A DNA stretch of 40,560 bases, taken from Chitinophagaceae bacterium. GTDB taxonomy: Bacteria; Bacteroidota; Bacteroidia; Chitinophagales; Chitinophagaceae. The notes under the pieces were generated by a model that saw only the letters and a program-made list of their open reading frames with translations, was not told the DNA's origin and ran no database searches. A program made the position numbers and the translations under genes. Location: the NCBI GenBank assembly GCA_025363355.1, contig JANYEB010000195.1, positions 1 through 40,560 on the forward strand, written 5' to 3'. Positions 8,981 through 18,203 of the stretch are shown in pieces; the first letter of the stretch is position 1, and each line of letters begins with the position of its first letter.

Positions 8981-9595
8981 ATGCAACAAACAAATTTATT
9001 CAACCAAAACAGTTACCCAATTGATTTTAAATTTAAAGTGGGAACTATTCAAAATGATTTTACTGCAACCGATGCAATGGGTAACACATTGGCTTATGTA
9101 AAACAAAAAATGTTTAAGCTTAAAGAACACGTTGAGGTTTTTGAAGACGATTCACAAACCAATTTAAAGTTTGATATAAGAGCAGACAGATGGTTAGACT
9201 TTAGTGCTTGTTATACTTTTTACAGAAAGGATAGCACTCCATTTGGTAAGCTTTTGAGAAAGGGTTGGAAGAGTTTGTGGAAAGCTAGCTACGATATTTA
9301 TGATGAAAATAACAACCCCGATTTACACATAAAAGAAGCCAATCCTTTTGCTAAAGTTTTTGATGCATTGCTAAGTGAAATACCAATTTTGGGAATATTT
9401 ACTGGCTATGTTTTTAACCCAGAATATCACATTACAAGACCAGATGGAACATTAGTATTTAAACTAAAAAAGCAAGCTTCTTTTTTTGGAAGAAAGTTTA
9501 AACTAACAAATGAAGCACTAGTTGAACCTGGAGAAGAGGAAAGAATCTTGGTAGGTTTAATGATGATGCTTTTGCTTGAAAGAAGAAGGGGCTAA
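8981..9595 (+). CDS. LURP-one-related/scramblase-like protein
   Basis: The 204-residue protein lacks a signal peptide. Its strand pattern (FTATDAMGNTLAYVKQKMFKLKEHVEVFED, ASYDIYDENN, YHITRPDGTLVFKLKKQASFFGRKFKL) fits the tubby-like beta-barrel of LURP-one-related and phospholipid scramblase families. A short hydrophobic stretch (about 128-140) and a C-terminal one (VGLMMMLLLERR) may contact membrane. The biochemical role is unknown in bacteria. The downstream side is marked by a 40-bp palindrome. Confidence 0.75.
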   Translation: MQQTNLFNQNSYPIDFKFKVGTIQNDFTATDAMGNTLAYVKQKMFKLKEHVEVFEDDSQTNLKFDIRADRWLDFSACYTFYRKDSTPFGKLLRKGWKSLWKASYDIYDENNNPDLHIKEANPFAKVFDALLSEIPILGIFTGYVFNPEYHITRPDGTLVFKLKKQASFFGRKFKLTNEALVEPGEEERILVGLMMMLLLERRRG

Positions 9596-9610
9596 ACTTC
9601 AACATAAATA

Positions 9611-9650
9611 TTAGATATACTTTTTAGCAATTGCTAAAAAGTATATCTAA
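9611..9650. repeat. 40-bp perfect palindrome, possible bidirectional terminator
   Basis: Two 20-nt arms (TTAGATATACTTTTTAGCAA and its exact complement) meet with no spacer. The element lies between two convergent genes and covers the stop codon of the broken outer-membrane protein gene at 9634. The arms are AT-rich and lack a classic GC stem, so termination is possible but not certain. Confidence 0.9.
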
Positions 9651-10106
9651 TTCCTAAACCACCCCAACCACTTTCAAAATAATTATATCCAACTAAATTA
9701 AAAGAAGGTTGCCAATCAAGACTAAGATTTATGGGTGCTCCGCCAATTTTATAATCAATTCCTAAAACACCATCAACACCAATAGTCAAGCCAGTTTCTC
9801 TTGTTGGATAATCCTTCTTCCATTTATCATTCCAAAAGCCAATATGAGCCCCAAAACCTGCATACCATTTTAAACCATCAATAGGATCTATATCACCATA
9901 AAACTGATAAAGTGCAGTAACCCTGCTTCCATACTCCAAAAATATCCAACACCTTCTATGGCTACATTGTGTTTAATAAAGGTTTTGTAAGTAATTCCTC
10001 CAGGATAAAACTTAAGACCCAAAGCAGATTTATAATCTGATTTTTGTGCATCTGTTTGTGAGCTTATAGCAAGGCTCAAAAACATCAAAATAATAATTCT
10101 TTTTAT
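9634..10106 (-). pseudogene. Frameshifted small outer-membrane protein gene
   Basis: Two frames together read as one secreted beta-barrel protein. The first has a signal peptide-like start and runs to AIEGVGYFW. The second continues EYGSRVTALYQFYGDIDPIDGLKWYAGFGAH to a C-terminal GLGIRYTF that ends in Phe, as barrels do. Adding one base to the five-A run at 9938-9942 (plus strand) joins them without a gap. The likely original start is also lost: the frame reads ATA-AAA-AGA-ATT-ATT-ATT at 10106, where an ATG would give a normal signal peptide. Two lesions favour decay over sequencing error. It lies downstream of the MATE gene on the same strand. Confidence 0.75.
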
Positions 10107-10169
10107 AGCTGTTTTTTATACTGTGAAGACAATCTTTAAAAGAAAATAATTTGAAACTTTCTTTAAAAT

Positions 10170-11525
10170 TTAAACTCTTTTTCCTTTCCATTTTCCACTC
10201 TTGATGTACAAATACGATGGTATCAGCATCACACCCCAATATAACCACTCACTTCCCCAACCAATAGCAATACTCATATTCAACTTTTCAAGTGTTGTAT
10301 AAACATAAATACAATAAACTGTGATAGCCATAAACTCAATTGCTAAATTAATTTTTGTTTGTCCAGTGCCTGTTACAGCATTTAACCAAACCACACTAAT
10401 ACTCATTAAAACCAATGCTGTTGAAACTACTCTTAACACTGGGATTGCAGCATTTATAAAATCATCTCCCTGACCATAAACACTTAAAAATATGTGAGGA
10501 AATATGTTTAAAATAACACAAACAATCAATGCAAAAAGAAAAGAAAGTTTCATAATTTTATAGATGAGTTCTTCTACTCTATTTTCTAATCCTTGCCCAA
10601 TAATATTGCTTACCATTGTATTGGTTGTTGATGCAAATGCCCAGGTAACACATCCAAAAAAACCAAATACATTTCTCATTACGTTGGATATAGCTCCAGC
10701 CTGACTTCCATGATGTTCGTTAAGAATATAAAAAAATTCCCAAGCAATAATACTTAGTAAATGCTGGCCAATCAGTGGTGCACTTTGCGTGAGAATTAAT
10801 ACTGCATTGCTTTTATTCCATTGCCAGTTTTTAAATAGTTGCAGTTGTTTACCAATTCCTTTGTAATGAATTACTAAAAAAATAACAAACAATCCCATTC
10901 CTTCTGCAATAACAGATGCATAAGCTGCACCATTAAATCCCAGTTTTGGCAAACCTAGTTTGCCAAATATTAATCCATAATCAAGAACAACATTAGTAAT
11001 GGCTTCTGCTGCTGTACCATAAATCAATAATTTAGTTTGATTTGTGCCAACCAATAATGCATTTCGCATTTGATATAAATACAAAAAGAACAATCCCCAA
11101 ATTCTGATATTTAAAAAACTCACGGCCATTTTAACATCTTCAGAATTTTTTAATGACCAGCTAAAAACTGTAGGCGTAACAAATGTTGTGATGATGATTC
11201 CTAGAATTGCCATCACTATTGCCAACCTAATTCCTTGAGAAAATAAGCTGCCAATAGCATCTATTTTATTTTCACCAGCTCTTCTAGAAATAAGCATTTG
11301 CAAGCCATTATTCAATCCTATTCCTACAACTGCAAAAATTAAGTAATAAACTCCAGTGATACCTGCAACAGAAAGTGATTGTTCACCCAATTGTCCTAGA
11401 AAAATATTGTTAGTTACAAAGTTTAGTTGTGGCACAATGATAGCAGCAGCTATTGGCAATGTAATAGATAGTATTTGTTTATTGGTAATTTGAACCCTAT
11501 AGTCTTTTATCTCACTAGTTTGCAT
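10170..11525 (-). CDS. MATE-family efflux transporter
   Basis: The 451-residue protein has about twelve membrane helices in two halves. The N-terminal half opens with [38 protein letters not shown], typical of MATE proteins, and [18 protein letters not shown] follows. Family members export drugs or metabolites in exchange for Na+ or H+. The ATG at 11525 is preferred to the TTG one codon upstream. It is divergent from lepA, with about 60 bp between the two start codons. Confidence 0.93.
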   Translation of the reverse strand: MQTSEIKDYRVQITNKQILSITLPIAAAIIVPQLNFVTNNIFLGQLGEQSLSVAGITGVYYLIFAVVGIGLNNGLQMLISRRAGENKIDAIGSLFSQGIRLAIVMAILGIIITTFVTPTVFSWSLKNSEDVKMAVSFLNIRIWGLFFLYLYQMRNALLVGTNQTKLLIYGTAAEAITNVVLDYGLIFGKLGLPKLGFNGAAYASVIAEGMGLFVIFLVIHYKGIGKQLQLFKNWQWNKSNAVLILTQSAPLIGQHLLSIIAWEFFYILNEHHGSQAGAISNVMRNVFGFFGCVTWAFASTTNTMVSNIIGQGLENRVEELIYKIMKLSFLFALIVCVILNIFPHIFLSVYGQGDDFINAAIPVLRVVSTALVLMSISVVWLNAVTGTGQTKINLAIEFMAITVYCIYVYTTLEKLNMSIAIGWGSEWLYWGVMLIPSYLYIKSGKWKGKRV

Positions 11526-11574
11526 CAAACAAAACTAATTGAATTTCCCTTTCTATCTATTACACGCTCAACCC

Positions 11575-11582
11575 TATCTTTG
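11575..11582 (+). promoter_or_regulatory. -7 box for lepA, possibly leaderless
   Basis: TATCTTTG is a perfect TAnnTTTG match and ends 6 nt before the lepA ATG at 11589. The start of transcription would fall at or within a few bases of the ATG. No TTG is found 17-23 nt upstream, so the -33 element is missing or weak. Confidence 0.45.
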
Positions 11583-11588
11583 CCCCTT

Positions 11589-13373
11589 ATGAAGAATATC
11601 AGGAATTTTTGTATTATAGCCCATATTGATCATGGCAAAAGCACTTTGGCAGACAGACTTTTAGAAGACACCAAAACCATTGGTAGCAGAGATATGCAGG
11701 CACAGGTTTTGGATGATATGGACTTGGAGCGTGAAAAAGGAATTACCATTAAAAGCCACGCCATTCAAATTAATTATCCCTACAAAGGCGAAGAATATAT
11801 TCTAAATTTAATTGATACACCAGGTCACGTTGATTTTAGTTACGAAGTAAGCCGTGCATTAGCTGCTTGCGAAGGTGCATTGCTTTTGGTAGATGCTTCG
11901 CAAGGTATTCAAGCACAAACCATCAGTAATTTATATTTAGCTATTGATAACAATTTAACGATCATTCCTGTTATTAATAAAATTGATATGGATGGTGCGA
12001 TGATACCAGAAGTAACCGACCAAATTGTTGATTTAATTGGTTGTAAACCCGAAGAAATTTTGCACGCAAGTGGCAAAAGTGGTATTGGTATTTTTGAAAT
12101 ATTGGCAGCTATTATAGCAAGAATTCCCGCACCTAAAGGTGACCCACAAGCTCCTTTACAAGCTTTAATTTTTGATAGCGTTTTCAATAGTTTCAGAGGT
12201 ATTATCATTTATTATAGAATAATGAATGGCACTATTACCAAAGGACAAAAAGTAAAGTTTATTGCAACTGGACAAGAGTATGATGCAACAGAAATTGGTG
12301 TGTTGAAATTAGGAATGGAAGCCAAGAACCACGTGGGTTGTGGAGATGTTGGATACATTATTACTGGTATAAAAAATGCCAAAGAAGTAAAGGTAGGAGA
12401 TACCCTTACACAAAGTGGCAGTATGGTTGAAAGAATTAATGGTTTTGAGGAAGTGAAGCCAATGGTATTTGCAGGTATTTTCCCTGTAGAAACAGATGCT
12501 TTTGAAGAATTGAGAGATTGTATGGAAAAGTTACAATTGAATGATGCTTCTTTAACATTTGAGTTAGAAACCAGTCAGGCATTAGGTTTTGGCTTTAGAT
12601 GTGGTTTCTTGGGATTGCTGCACATGGAGATTATTCAAGAAAGATTAGAACGTGAGTTTAATCAAACTGTAATTACCACTGTACCCAATGTTAGTTTTAT
12701 TGCATATACCACAAGAAAAGAAAAAATTATAGTAAATAATCCTGCTGAAATGCCTGATGGTACTAAGCTTGACAGGATTGAAGAGCCTTATATTAAAGCA
12801 CAAATTATTACACAAAGCGATTACATTGGGAATATTATGACATTATGTTTGGGCAAAAGAGGTAATCTTTTAAATCAATCATACATTACTCCAACACGTG
12901 TGGAGCTTACGTTTGAGATGCCTTTAACAGAAATCGTATTTGATTTTTACGATAAATTAAAATCTCAAACTCGTGGTTATGCAAGTTTTGATTATCATCC
13001 AATTGGCTACAGAGATGCAGATATTGTGAGAATGGATATTATGTTGAATGGGGAAAAGGTAGATGCTTTAGGTTCATTGATTCATAGAAGTAGAGCCCAA
13101 GATTTTGGAAGAAAATTGTGTGAAAAACTAAAAGAATTATTAACACGTCAACAGTTTCAAATATCTATTCAGGCTGCAATTGGTGCTAAAGTTATTGCAC
13201 GTGAAAACATTAGTGCAATGCGTAAAGATGTTACTGCAAAATGTTATGGTGGTGATATTAGTCGTAAACGTAAATTACTTGAAAAACAAAAAGAAGGTAA
13301 GAAACGTATGAGACAAATTGGTAACGTAGAAATTCCACAAGAAGCATTTTTAGCTGTGTTGAAGTTGGATTAG
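11589..13373 (+). CDS. lepA: Elongation factor 4 (LepA)
   Basis: This is a 594-residue translational GTPase that acts on ribosomes. The GTPase motifs are AHIDHGKST (about 9-17), the switch I region with [23 protein letters not shown] and NKIDMDG. The C-terminal LepA-specific domain includes [23 protein letters not shown], which is diagnostic. The frame stays open to 11475, but the [19 protein letters not shown] start at 11589 matches the family and sits behind a -7 box. An upstream start would run into the MATE gene start. The length is normal for the family (about 600). Confidence 0.98.
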   Translation: MKNIRNFCIIAHIDHGKSTLADRLLEDTKTIGSRDMQAQVLDDMDLEREKGITIKSHAIQINYPYKGEEYILNLIDTPGHVDFSYEVSRALAACEGALLLVDASQGIQAQTISNLYLAIDNNLTIIPVINKIDMDGAMIPEVTDQIVDLIGCKPEEILHASGKSGIGIFEILAAIIARIPAPKGDPQAPLQALIFDSVFNSFRGIIIYYRIMNGTITKGQKVKFIATGQEYDATEIGVLKLGMEAKNHVGCGDVGYIITGIKNAKEVKVGDTLTQSGSMVERINGFEEVKPMVFAGIFPVETDAFEELRDCMEKLQLNDASLTFELETSQALGFGFRCGFLGLLHMEIIQERLEREFNQTVITTVPNVSFIAYTTRKEKIIVNNPAEMPDGTKLDRIEEPYIKAQIITQSDYIGNIMTLCLGKRGNLLNQSYITPTRVELTFEMPLTEIVFDFYDKLKSQTRGYASFDYHPIGYRDADIVRMDIMLNGEKVDALGSLIHRSRAQDFGRKLCEKLKELLTRQQFQISIQAAIGAKVIARENISAMRKDVTAKCYGGDISRKRKLLEKQKEGKKRMRQIGNVEIPQEAFLAVLKLD

Positions 13374-13400
13374 AATGCGTTGATGGCTTATTGTTGTTTC

Positions 13401-13442
13401 ATTCATAATTCATAATTCATAATTCATAATTCATAATTCTCA
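13401..13442. repeat. (ATTCATA)n heptamer array before miaA
   Basis: Five exact ATTCATA units (13401-13435) are followed by a variant ATTCTCA. The array fills the gap between lepA and miaA and puts an in-frame TAA at 13420-13422 just before the conserved N-terminus of MiaA. Three or more units always include a TAA in every frame, so no start upstream of the array can read through it. Confidence 0.95.
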
Positions 13443-13476
13443 AAATACCGTCATTGTTATTATTGGACCTACTGCT

Positions 13477-14325
13477 GTGGGCAAAACATCGTTTGCTATT
13501 AATGTAGCACAGCACTACAACACACGAATTATTTCTGCTGATTCTAGGCAATGCTATAATGAATTAAATATTGGTGTTGCACGACCATCAACAGAAGAAT
13601 TAAATCTAATTTATCACTATTTTATTGCTTCTCATTCTATTAATCAAGATGTGAATGCAGGGGTATTTGAAAAGTATGCTTTGCAATGTGCGGATGAAAT
13701 TTTTACAAACAATAAAATTGCTGTAATAGTTGGTGGCACTGGATTATACGTGAATGCTTTTTGTAATGGCATTGATGAAATTCCAGATATTCCAGTAGAA
13801 ATTAGAAATGATATTATTGAAAATTATACTGCAAAAGGATTGCCTTGGTTACAAAATGAAGTGCAAACAAAAGACCCTAAATTTTGGAAAACTGCTGAAC
13901 AACAAAATCCTCAAAGATTAATGCGTGCATTAGAGGTTATAGAAGCCACAGGAAAATCGATCAATAGTTTTAAAAGAAACAAACAAGTTGAAAGACCTTT
14001 TAATATTATAAAAATTGGATTGGAATTACCAAGAGAACTATTAATTAGTAATATCAATTTACGTGTAGATAAAATGGTTGAAGAAGGCTTGCTTGAAGAA
14101 GTTGAATCTTTAATTCCATATCAACATTTGAATGCTTTGCAAACTGTTGGCTACAGAGAATTATTTGAATATTTTGATGGAAAAACAACCAAGCAACAAG
14201 TTATTGAAAAAATTAAAATCAGCACTCGTCAATATGCAAAAAGACAAATGACTTGGTTTAAAAAAGATACAGACATAAAATGGATAAATCCAAGTATCAA
14301 TATTGATTTTTCTCAATTATTGTAA
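13477..14325 (+). CDS. miaA: tRNA dimethylallyltransferase (MiaA), start codon unclear
   Basis: MiaA adds a dimethylallyl group to A37 of tRNAs that read UNN codons. The ISADSRQCYNELNIGVARPS motif, GGTGLYVNAF and the C-terminal VGYRELFEYFDG and RQYAKRQMTWFKKD motifs are all present. The conserved P-loop GPTAVGKT begins upstream at 13465 and the frame stays open back to 13423, but that stretch has no ATG, GTG or TTG. The only usual start is the GTG at 13477, which lies inside the P-loop and would destroy it. Translation must begin at a rare codon (for example ATA 13426 or ATT 13429/13453), or the start was lost. The heptamer array abuts this end. I give the GTG coordinate as the only standard start, but the true N-terminus is probably further upstream. 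Confidence 0.9.
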   Translation: MGKTSFAINVAQHYNTRIISADSRQCYNELNIGVARPSTEELNLIYHYFIASHSINQDVNAGVFEKYALQCADEIFTNNKIAVIVGGTGLYVNAFCNGIDEIPDIPVEIRNDIIENYTAKGLPWLQNEVQTKDPKFWKTAEQQNPQRLMRALEVIEATGKSINSFKRNKQVERPFNIIKIGLELPRELLISNINLRVDKMVEEGLLEEVESLIPYQHLNALQTVGYRELFEYFDGKTTKQQVIEKIKISTRQYAKRQMTWFKKDTDIKWINPSINIDFSQLL

Positions 14326-14350
14326 AATCATTTAATAAAAAATGAGGTGT

Positions 14351-14390
14351 AAATCGCAAATCCAAAATCAATAAATCGTAAATCTAAAAT
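14351..14390. repeat. AAATCGT-type heptamer repeat
   Basis: The units AAATCGC, AAATCCA, AAATCAAT (8 nt), AAATCGT, AAATCTA and AAAT run head to tail between miaA and the SPFH gene. The same motif in opposite orientation occurs at 35199-35234. Confidence 0.8.
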
Positions 14391-14423
14391 ATCACTTACT
14401 TTCACTTTCTAAAATTATTTTTT

Positions 14424-15377
14424 ATGCATTCTATTCTATTACAATTGCCTACTATTGTTAGCTTTTGGTGGGTTCTAGTTTTACTTTTTATTGTTTTTAG
14501 TGGACTTGTAACTGTTAATCAAGGCACTATTGCTGTGGTTACAATGTTTGGTAAATACCAAAGAATATTACGTCCTGGTTTGAATTTCAAGATTCCTGTG
14601 CTAGAGCAAGTTTACAAAACTGTGAGCATTCAAAATCGTTCTGTGGAGCTAGAGTTTCAGGCTGTTTCTATTGACCAAGCAAATGTTTATTTTAAAAGTA
14701 TGTTGCTGTACAGTGTAATCAATCACGATGAGGAAACGATTAAAAATGTTGCCTTTAAATTCATTAGTGATAAAGATTTAATGCAAGCATTAATTAGAAC
14801 TGTTGAAGGCAGTATTCGTGCTTTTGTAGCTACTAAAAAGCAATCAGAAATTTTATTGCTTCGCAGAGAAATTATTGAATTTGTAAAAGATCAAATTGAC
14901 CAATCTTTAGAAGAATGGGGTTATCATTTACAAGACCTTCAAATCAATGATATAACTTTTGACAAAGCCATTTTAGATAGTATGAGTCGTGTTGTGGCTA
15001 GTCATAATTTAAAAGCTGCTGCAGAAAATGAAGGACAAGCTTTATTGATTACTAAAACTAAAGCTGCCGAAGCTGAGGGTAATGCAATTAAGATTACCGC
15101 TGAAGCTGAAAAATCTGCTGCACAGCTACGTGGACAGGGGGTTGCATTATTTAGAGCCGAAGTTGCAAAAGGTATGAGCCAAGCTGCTGAAGAAATGAAA
15201 CAAGCTAATCTTGATACCAATGTCATTATGTTTAGTATGTGGACAGAAGCTATTAAAAACTTTGCAGAATTGGGTAAAGGAAATATGATTTTTCTTGATG
15301 GCAGCCCAAATGGTATGGAAAATACAATGAAACAAATTATGGGTATGGTAAAGTTAAAAGAGGATGGCAAAATGTAA
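14424..15377 (+). CDS. SPFH/Band 7 domain membrane protein
   Basis: The 317-residue protein has one N-terminal membrane helix (about 10-32), then an SPFH domain starting GTIAVVTMFGKYQRILRPGLNFKIPVLEQV. An Ala/Glu-rich coiled-coil follows (about 190-255, with KAAEAEGNAIKITAEAEKSAAQLRGQG), as in stomatin/prohibitin proteins. These form membrane-bound oligomers that organise microdomains or control proteases. The exact partner here is unknown; no NfeD gene is next to it. The exbB-like gene follows after 77 nt on the same strand. Confidence 0.92.
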   Translation: MHSILLQLPTIVSFWWVLVLLFIVFSGLVTVNQGTIAVVTMFGKYQRILRPGLNFKIPVLEQVYKTVSIQNRSVELEFQAVSIDQANVYFKSMLLYSVINHDEETIKNVAFKFISDKDLMQALIRTVEGSIRAFVATKKQSEILLLRREIIEFVKDQIDQSLEEWGYHLQDLQINDITFDKAILDSMSRVVASHNLKAAAENEGQALLITKTKAAEAEGNAIKITAEAEKSAAQLRGQGVALFRAEVAKGMSQAAEEMKQANLDTNVIMFSMWTEAIKNFAELGKGNMIFLDGSPNGMENTMKQIMGMVKLKEDGKM

Positions 15378-15454
15378 AATATTCCTAAAATATTTTATTT
15401 AACAACAAATTATAATATCAATTCGTTTATTTGTTAAGTATAAATAAATAACCA

Positions 15455-16129
15455 ATGAATTTACTGTTTTATATTCTACAAGTTCCAGCAGTTGCAACAC
15501 CAGTTGTTGAGAAAGAATCTATGTTAGATCTTTTGCAAAAAGGTGGATGGATAATGTATCCTTTATATCTTCTTTTAGCAATTACAATATTTGTTTTTTT
15601 TGAAAGGTTGATTGCAATTAAAAAAGCTGCAAAAATTGATGATAGTTTTATGAACATCATTAGAGATAACGTTGTTAGTGGCAACATTGCGGCTGCAAGA
15701 AATCTTGCAAAAAATACCAACAACCCTGTTGCAAGAATGATTGACAAGGGAATTCAAAGAATTGGTAAACCCATTGATTCTATTGAAAAAAGTATGGAGA
15801 ATGTTGGCAAACTAGAAATGTATAAAATGGAAAGAAACCTTTCTATTCTTTCTCTAATATCTGGTATTGCTCCATTGTTTGGTTTCTTAGGAACTATTAT
15901 TGGTATGATTACTTTGTTTAAAGGAATTGCTAGTGATGGTCAGGTTACATTAAATGTTATTGCAGGTGGTATTTATATCAAAATGGTTACTAGTGCAACA
16001 GGTTTAATTGTTGGTTTAATAGCTTTTGTTGGGCATAATTTCTTATCTACTCAAGTTGAAAAAACTGCTTACAAAATGGAATCTGCAAGTACTGATTTCT
16101 TAGATATTCTTCAAGAACCGACAAAGTAA
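15455..16129 (+). CDS. MotA/TolQ/ExbB proton channel family protein
   Basis: The 224-residue protein has a first membrane helix (about 32-52, GGWIMYPLYLLLAITIFVFFE) and a cytoplasmic loop. Two C-terminal helices follow, containing LSLISGIAPLFGFLGTIIGMITLFKGIA and IYIKMVTSATGLIVGLIAFVGHNFL, the ExbB/TolQ proton-channel signature. It works with the ExbD-like protein encoded next to couple proton flow to energy transfer across the envelope. A TonB gene is not seen nearby, so the ExbB versus TolQ role is unresolved. Confidence 0.93.
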   Translation: MNLLFYILQVPAVATPVVEKESMLDLLQKGGWIMYPLYLLLAITIFVFFERLIAIKKAAKIDDSFMNIIRDNVVSGNIAAARNLAKNTNNPVARMIDKGIQRIGKPIDSIEKSMENVGKLEMYKMERNLSILSLISGIAPLFGFLGTIIGMITLFKGIASDGQVTLNVIAGGIYIKMVTSATGLIVGLIAFVGHNFLSTQVEKTAYKMESASTDFLDILQEPTK

Positions 16130-16138
16130 TTATGAATG

Positions 16139-16225
16139 TTGAATTATGAGTTATGGATTTATATATTCAACTCTAATTTATTAAACAAAACATTCATAAG
16201 CCATAATTCATAACTCATAATTCAA
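16139..16225. repeat. Inverted heptamer repeat between exbB- and exbD-type genes
   Basis: A 17-nt arm TTGAATTATGAGTTATG (16139-16155) is exactly complementary to 16209-16225. Both arms are made of 7-nt units (TGAATTA/TGAGTTA on the left; CATAATT/CATAACT/CATAATT on the right). The element fills most of the 100-bp gap, would form a stem with a 53-nt loop in the message, and ends 4 nt before the exbD-type start codon. Confidence 0.9.
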
Positions 16226-16229
16226 AGAA

Positions 16230-16631
16230 GTGAATATAAGAAAAAGATTAAAGGAAAAGCCCGAATTACATACAGGAGCATTGAATGATATTCTCTTCAT
16301 CTTGCTTTTGTTTTTTTTAATAGTCTCTACATTGGCAAATCCAAATGTTGTTAAGGTTAATAATCCAAAGGGAAAAGCCGAAACAAAAACAAAGCAAAAT
16401 ATTGTTTTATCAATTGATAAAGAGAATAAAATTTATTTGAATCAACAACAAATTGAAGTAAGCCAATTAGATACTATTATTAGCAGTGAAGTTGTAAAAA
16501 TTAAACAATTTCAAGACACCCCAACTGTTGTTATTAATGCAGATACAATATCGTTTACTGGAGGTTTCTTTAAAATTATGGCATCAGCAAAACGAGCAGG
16601 AGCAAAGGTTGTAGCAAATGTTAAGAGTTAA
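16230..16631 (+). CDS. ExbD/TolR biopolymer transport protein
   Basis: The 133-residue protein has a short N-terminal tail, one membrane helix (about 21-38) with the conserved Asp20 in GALNDILFILLLFFLIVSTL, and a periplasmic domain. It is the partner of the ExbB-type channel. The only available start is GTG at 16230, since a TAA at 16218 closes the frame. The upstream sequence is the repeat arm, so the original translation start region may have been replaced. The stop overlaps the stop of the convergent gene at 16628 by 3 nt. Confidence 0.92.
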   Translation: MNIRKRLKEKPELHTGALNDILFILLLFFLIVSTLANPNVVKVNNPKGKAETKTKQNIVLSIDKENKIYLNQQQIEVSQLDTIISSEVVKIKQFQDTPTVVINADTISFTGGFFKIMASAKRAGAKVVANVKS

Positions 16632-17569
16632 TTATTCTTTTTTTCGTTGGTAAAATCAAATAGCGTTGCTGTAAAAACAGCGTTCTCTCTTTTCTTAAAT
16701 ATTACACTCCAATTACCTTTATATCGAAGTGTTTTAGGAACAAGAAGCCCGTTAAATTTTTGCATCACTACTTCCATACTTACATCAAAATCATAAACGC
16801 CAGCTTTGTAACTTAAGCTGTAATTTCTAGCAAGCACTTCAAGTGTCTTCATATCAAACCAAGTGATCATTTCATCAACCACAATTTTGTCAGTTTTTAA
16901 CCAACCTAAATTTTCTTTTGGTTTAATAGTAAATGTGTAGCAATTCTGCCCATTATACTCAACTATATCAATTTTATAGTCGTAATATTTTTGAGCTTTT
17001 TCATCATACAAGTCAAGCTTGTTACCAACGAATGGAATACCAGGAATTTTTTTCCCAGGATTAAAGAACAACATTTTTAATTGCTCTTTATGCTTTTCCA
17101 TTCCAGATTTATTACTTGCATCTAAACTTTTTCCAAACACAATATTATCTTCTCCACAAACCTTTCCTTTACTAAAAAAGAGCCCAGCATAAAGTTCTGC
17201 TGTTAAATAATTATATTGATGTTTTGCAGTGTAAAAATCCCCTGTTGTAGTTTCTTCTAAAACTTCTGTTGTTCTGCAATTATTTGCTCTCGTTTGTTTA
17301 GTTTTACTGCTTAAAGAGGCTTTGATACTGCCTTTTTTATCTAGTAATTTTATATCATTAAAAGAGGTGTATCCAAGCACTCGTAAATTTCTGAAAGCCT
17401 TATAAAAACTAGTATCTTCTTTAATTTGTTGAATTAGTTTTTTATAGTCAAAATTGTTTCTTAAAAAAATTTCAGGAAGTGTTACAACACGATTGTTGTC
17501 AATGATTGTAGTATCTTGACAGTAAGAAAAAAATGGCAGAGCGAATAAAATTGAAAATAGAATTTTCAT
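16628..17569 (-). CDS. Secreted hypothetical protein
   Basis: The 313-residue protein has a signal peptide (MKILFSILFALPFFSYCQ). The mature part is beta-rich, with segments such as YDYKIDIVEYNGQNCYTFTIKP and GVYDFDVSMEVVMQKFNGLLVPKTLRYKG, a pattern of repeated strands seen in Bacteroidota periplasmic proteins that have an outer-membrane lipid carrier-like fold. The specific family is not recognised. Its ATG overlaps the def stop codon by 1 nt (TAATG), so it is probably translated by coupling with def. Confidence 0.7.
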   Translation of the reverse strand: MKILFSILFALPFFSYCQDTTIIDNNRVVTLPEIFLRNNFDYKKLIQQIKEDTSFYKAFRNLRVLGYTSFNDIKLLDKKGSIKASLSSKTKQTRANNCRTTEVLEETTTGDFYTAKHQYNYLTAELYAGLFFSKGKVCGEDNIVFGKSLDASNKSGMEKHKEQLKMLFFNPGKKIPGIPFVGNKLDLYDEKAQKYYDYKIDIVEYNGQNCYTFTIKPKENLGWLKTDKIVVDEMITWFDMKTLEVLARNYSLSYKAGVYDFDVSMEVVMQKFNGLLVPKTLRYKGNWSVIFKKRENAVFTATLFDFTNEKKNN

Positions 17570-18147
17570 TATTTAATAAATGCCATTTTGTAATCAACTT
17601 TAATCTTGCCTTTATGAATATCGTTCAACTTGCTTTGTAATAATTTCTTCTTAAATGGCTTCATATAATCTATAAATAGTTTACCCTCTAAGTGGTCATA
17701 TTCGTGCAAAATAACACGAGCTGTAATGCCTACAAACGTTTCTTCTTGTGGTTCAAACTTTTCGTTTAAATAACTTAAAGTAACTTTTTCGTGTCTATAA
17801 ACATCTTCTCTAATTCTTGGAATACTTAAACAACCTTCATTGTAACTCCACTCCTTTCCATCCAATATAATAATTTTGGCATTGATAAAAACACGTTTTA
17901 TGCCAGGAGCATCTTTATAATTCATTCTTTCATCTTTCTCCATCCCTTCAAAAATTTGTGTGCTATCAACAATGAACAAACGTATCGATTTATTTATTTG
18001 AGGAGCAGCCAAACCCACACCATTACTATCGTACATCGTTTCCCACATATCTTCTAAAAGCAACTGAAATTCAGGATAAGTTTTATCTATATCAACTGCA
18101 ACTTTTCTTAAAACATTTGCTCCGTATGCAACTATTGGTAAAATCAT
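17569..18147 (-). CDS. def: Peptide deformylase
   Basis: Def removes the N-formyl group from new proteins. The three metal-site motifs are present: GVGLAAPQ (43-50), EGCLS with ligand Cys106 (104-108), and HEYDH (148-152) with His148, catalytic Glu149 and His152. The length of 192 is normal. A good promoter lies at 18168-18200, and the downstream secreted protein gene overlaps its stop codon. Confidence 0.97.
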   Translation of the reverse strand: MILPIVAYGANVLRKVAVDIDKTYPEFQLLLEDMWETMYDSNGVGLAAPQINKSIRLFIVDSTQIFEGMEKDERMNYKDAPGIKRVFINAKIIILDGKEWSYNEGCLSIPRIREDVYRHEKVTLSYLNEKFEPQEETFVGITARVILHEYDHLEGKLFIDYMKPFKKKLLQSKLNDIHKGKIKVDYKMAFIK

Positions 18148-18167
18148 TATTAAAGTTTGTAAGGTCG

Positions 18168-18200
18168 CAAAAGTAGTTGAAAGATACTTTTAGACTTCAA
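18168..18200 (-). promoter_or_regulatory. Promoter of def
   Basis: On the minus strand, TTG (18200-18198), 22 nt, then TACTTTTG (18175-18168) match the TTG-N17-23-TAnnTTTG pattern. It lies in the 56-nt gap between ruvX and def. Confidence 0.55.
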
Positions 18201-18203
18201 GGT

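Noticed and set aside
11475-11588. N-terminal extension of LepA
   Set aside because: It overlaps the divergent MATE gene start, has no similarity to LepA, and the normal start at 11589 has its own -7 box.
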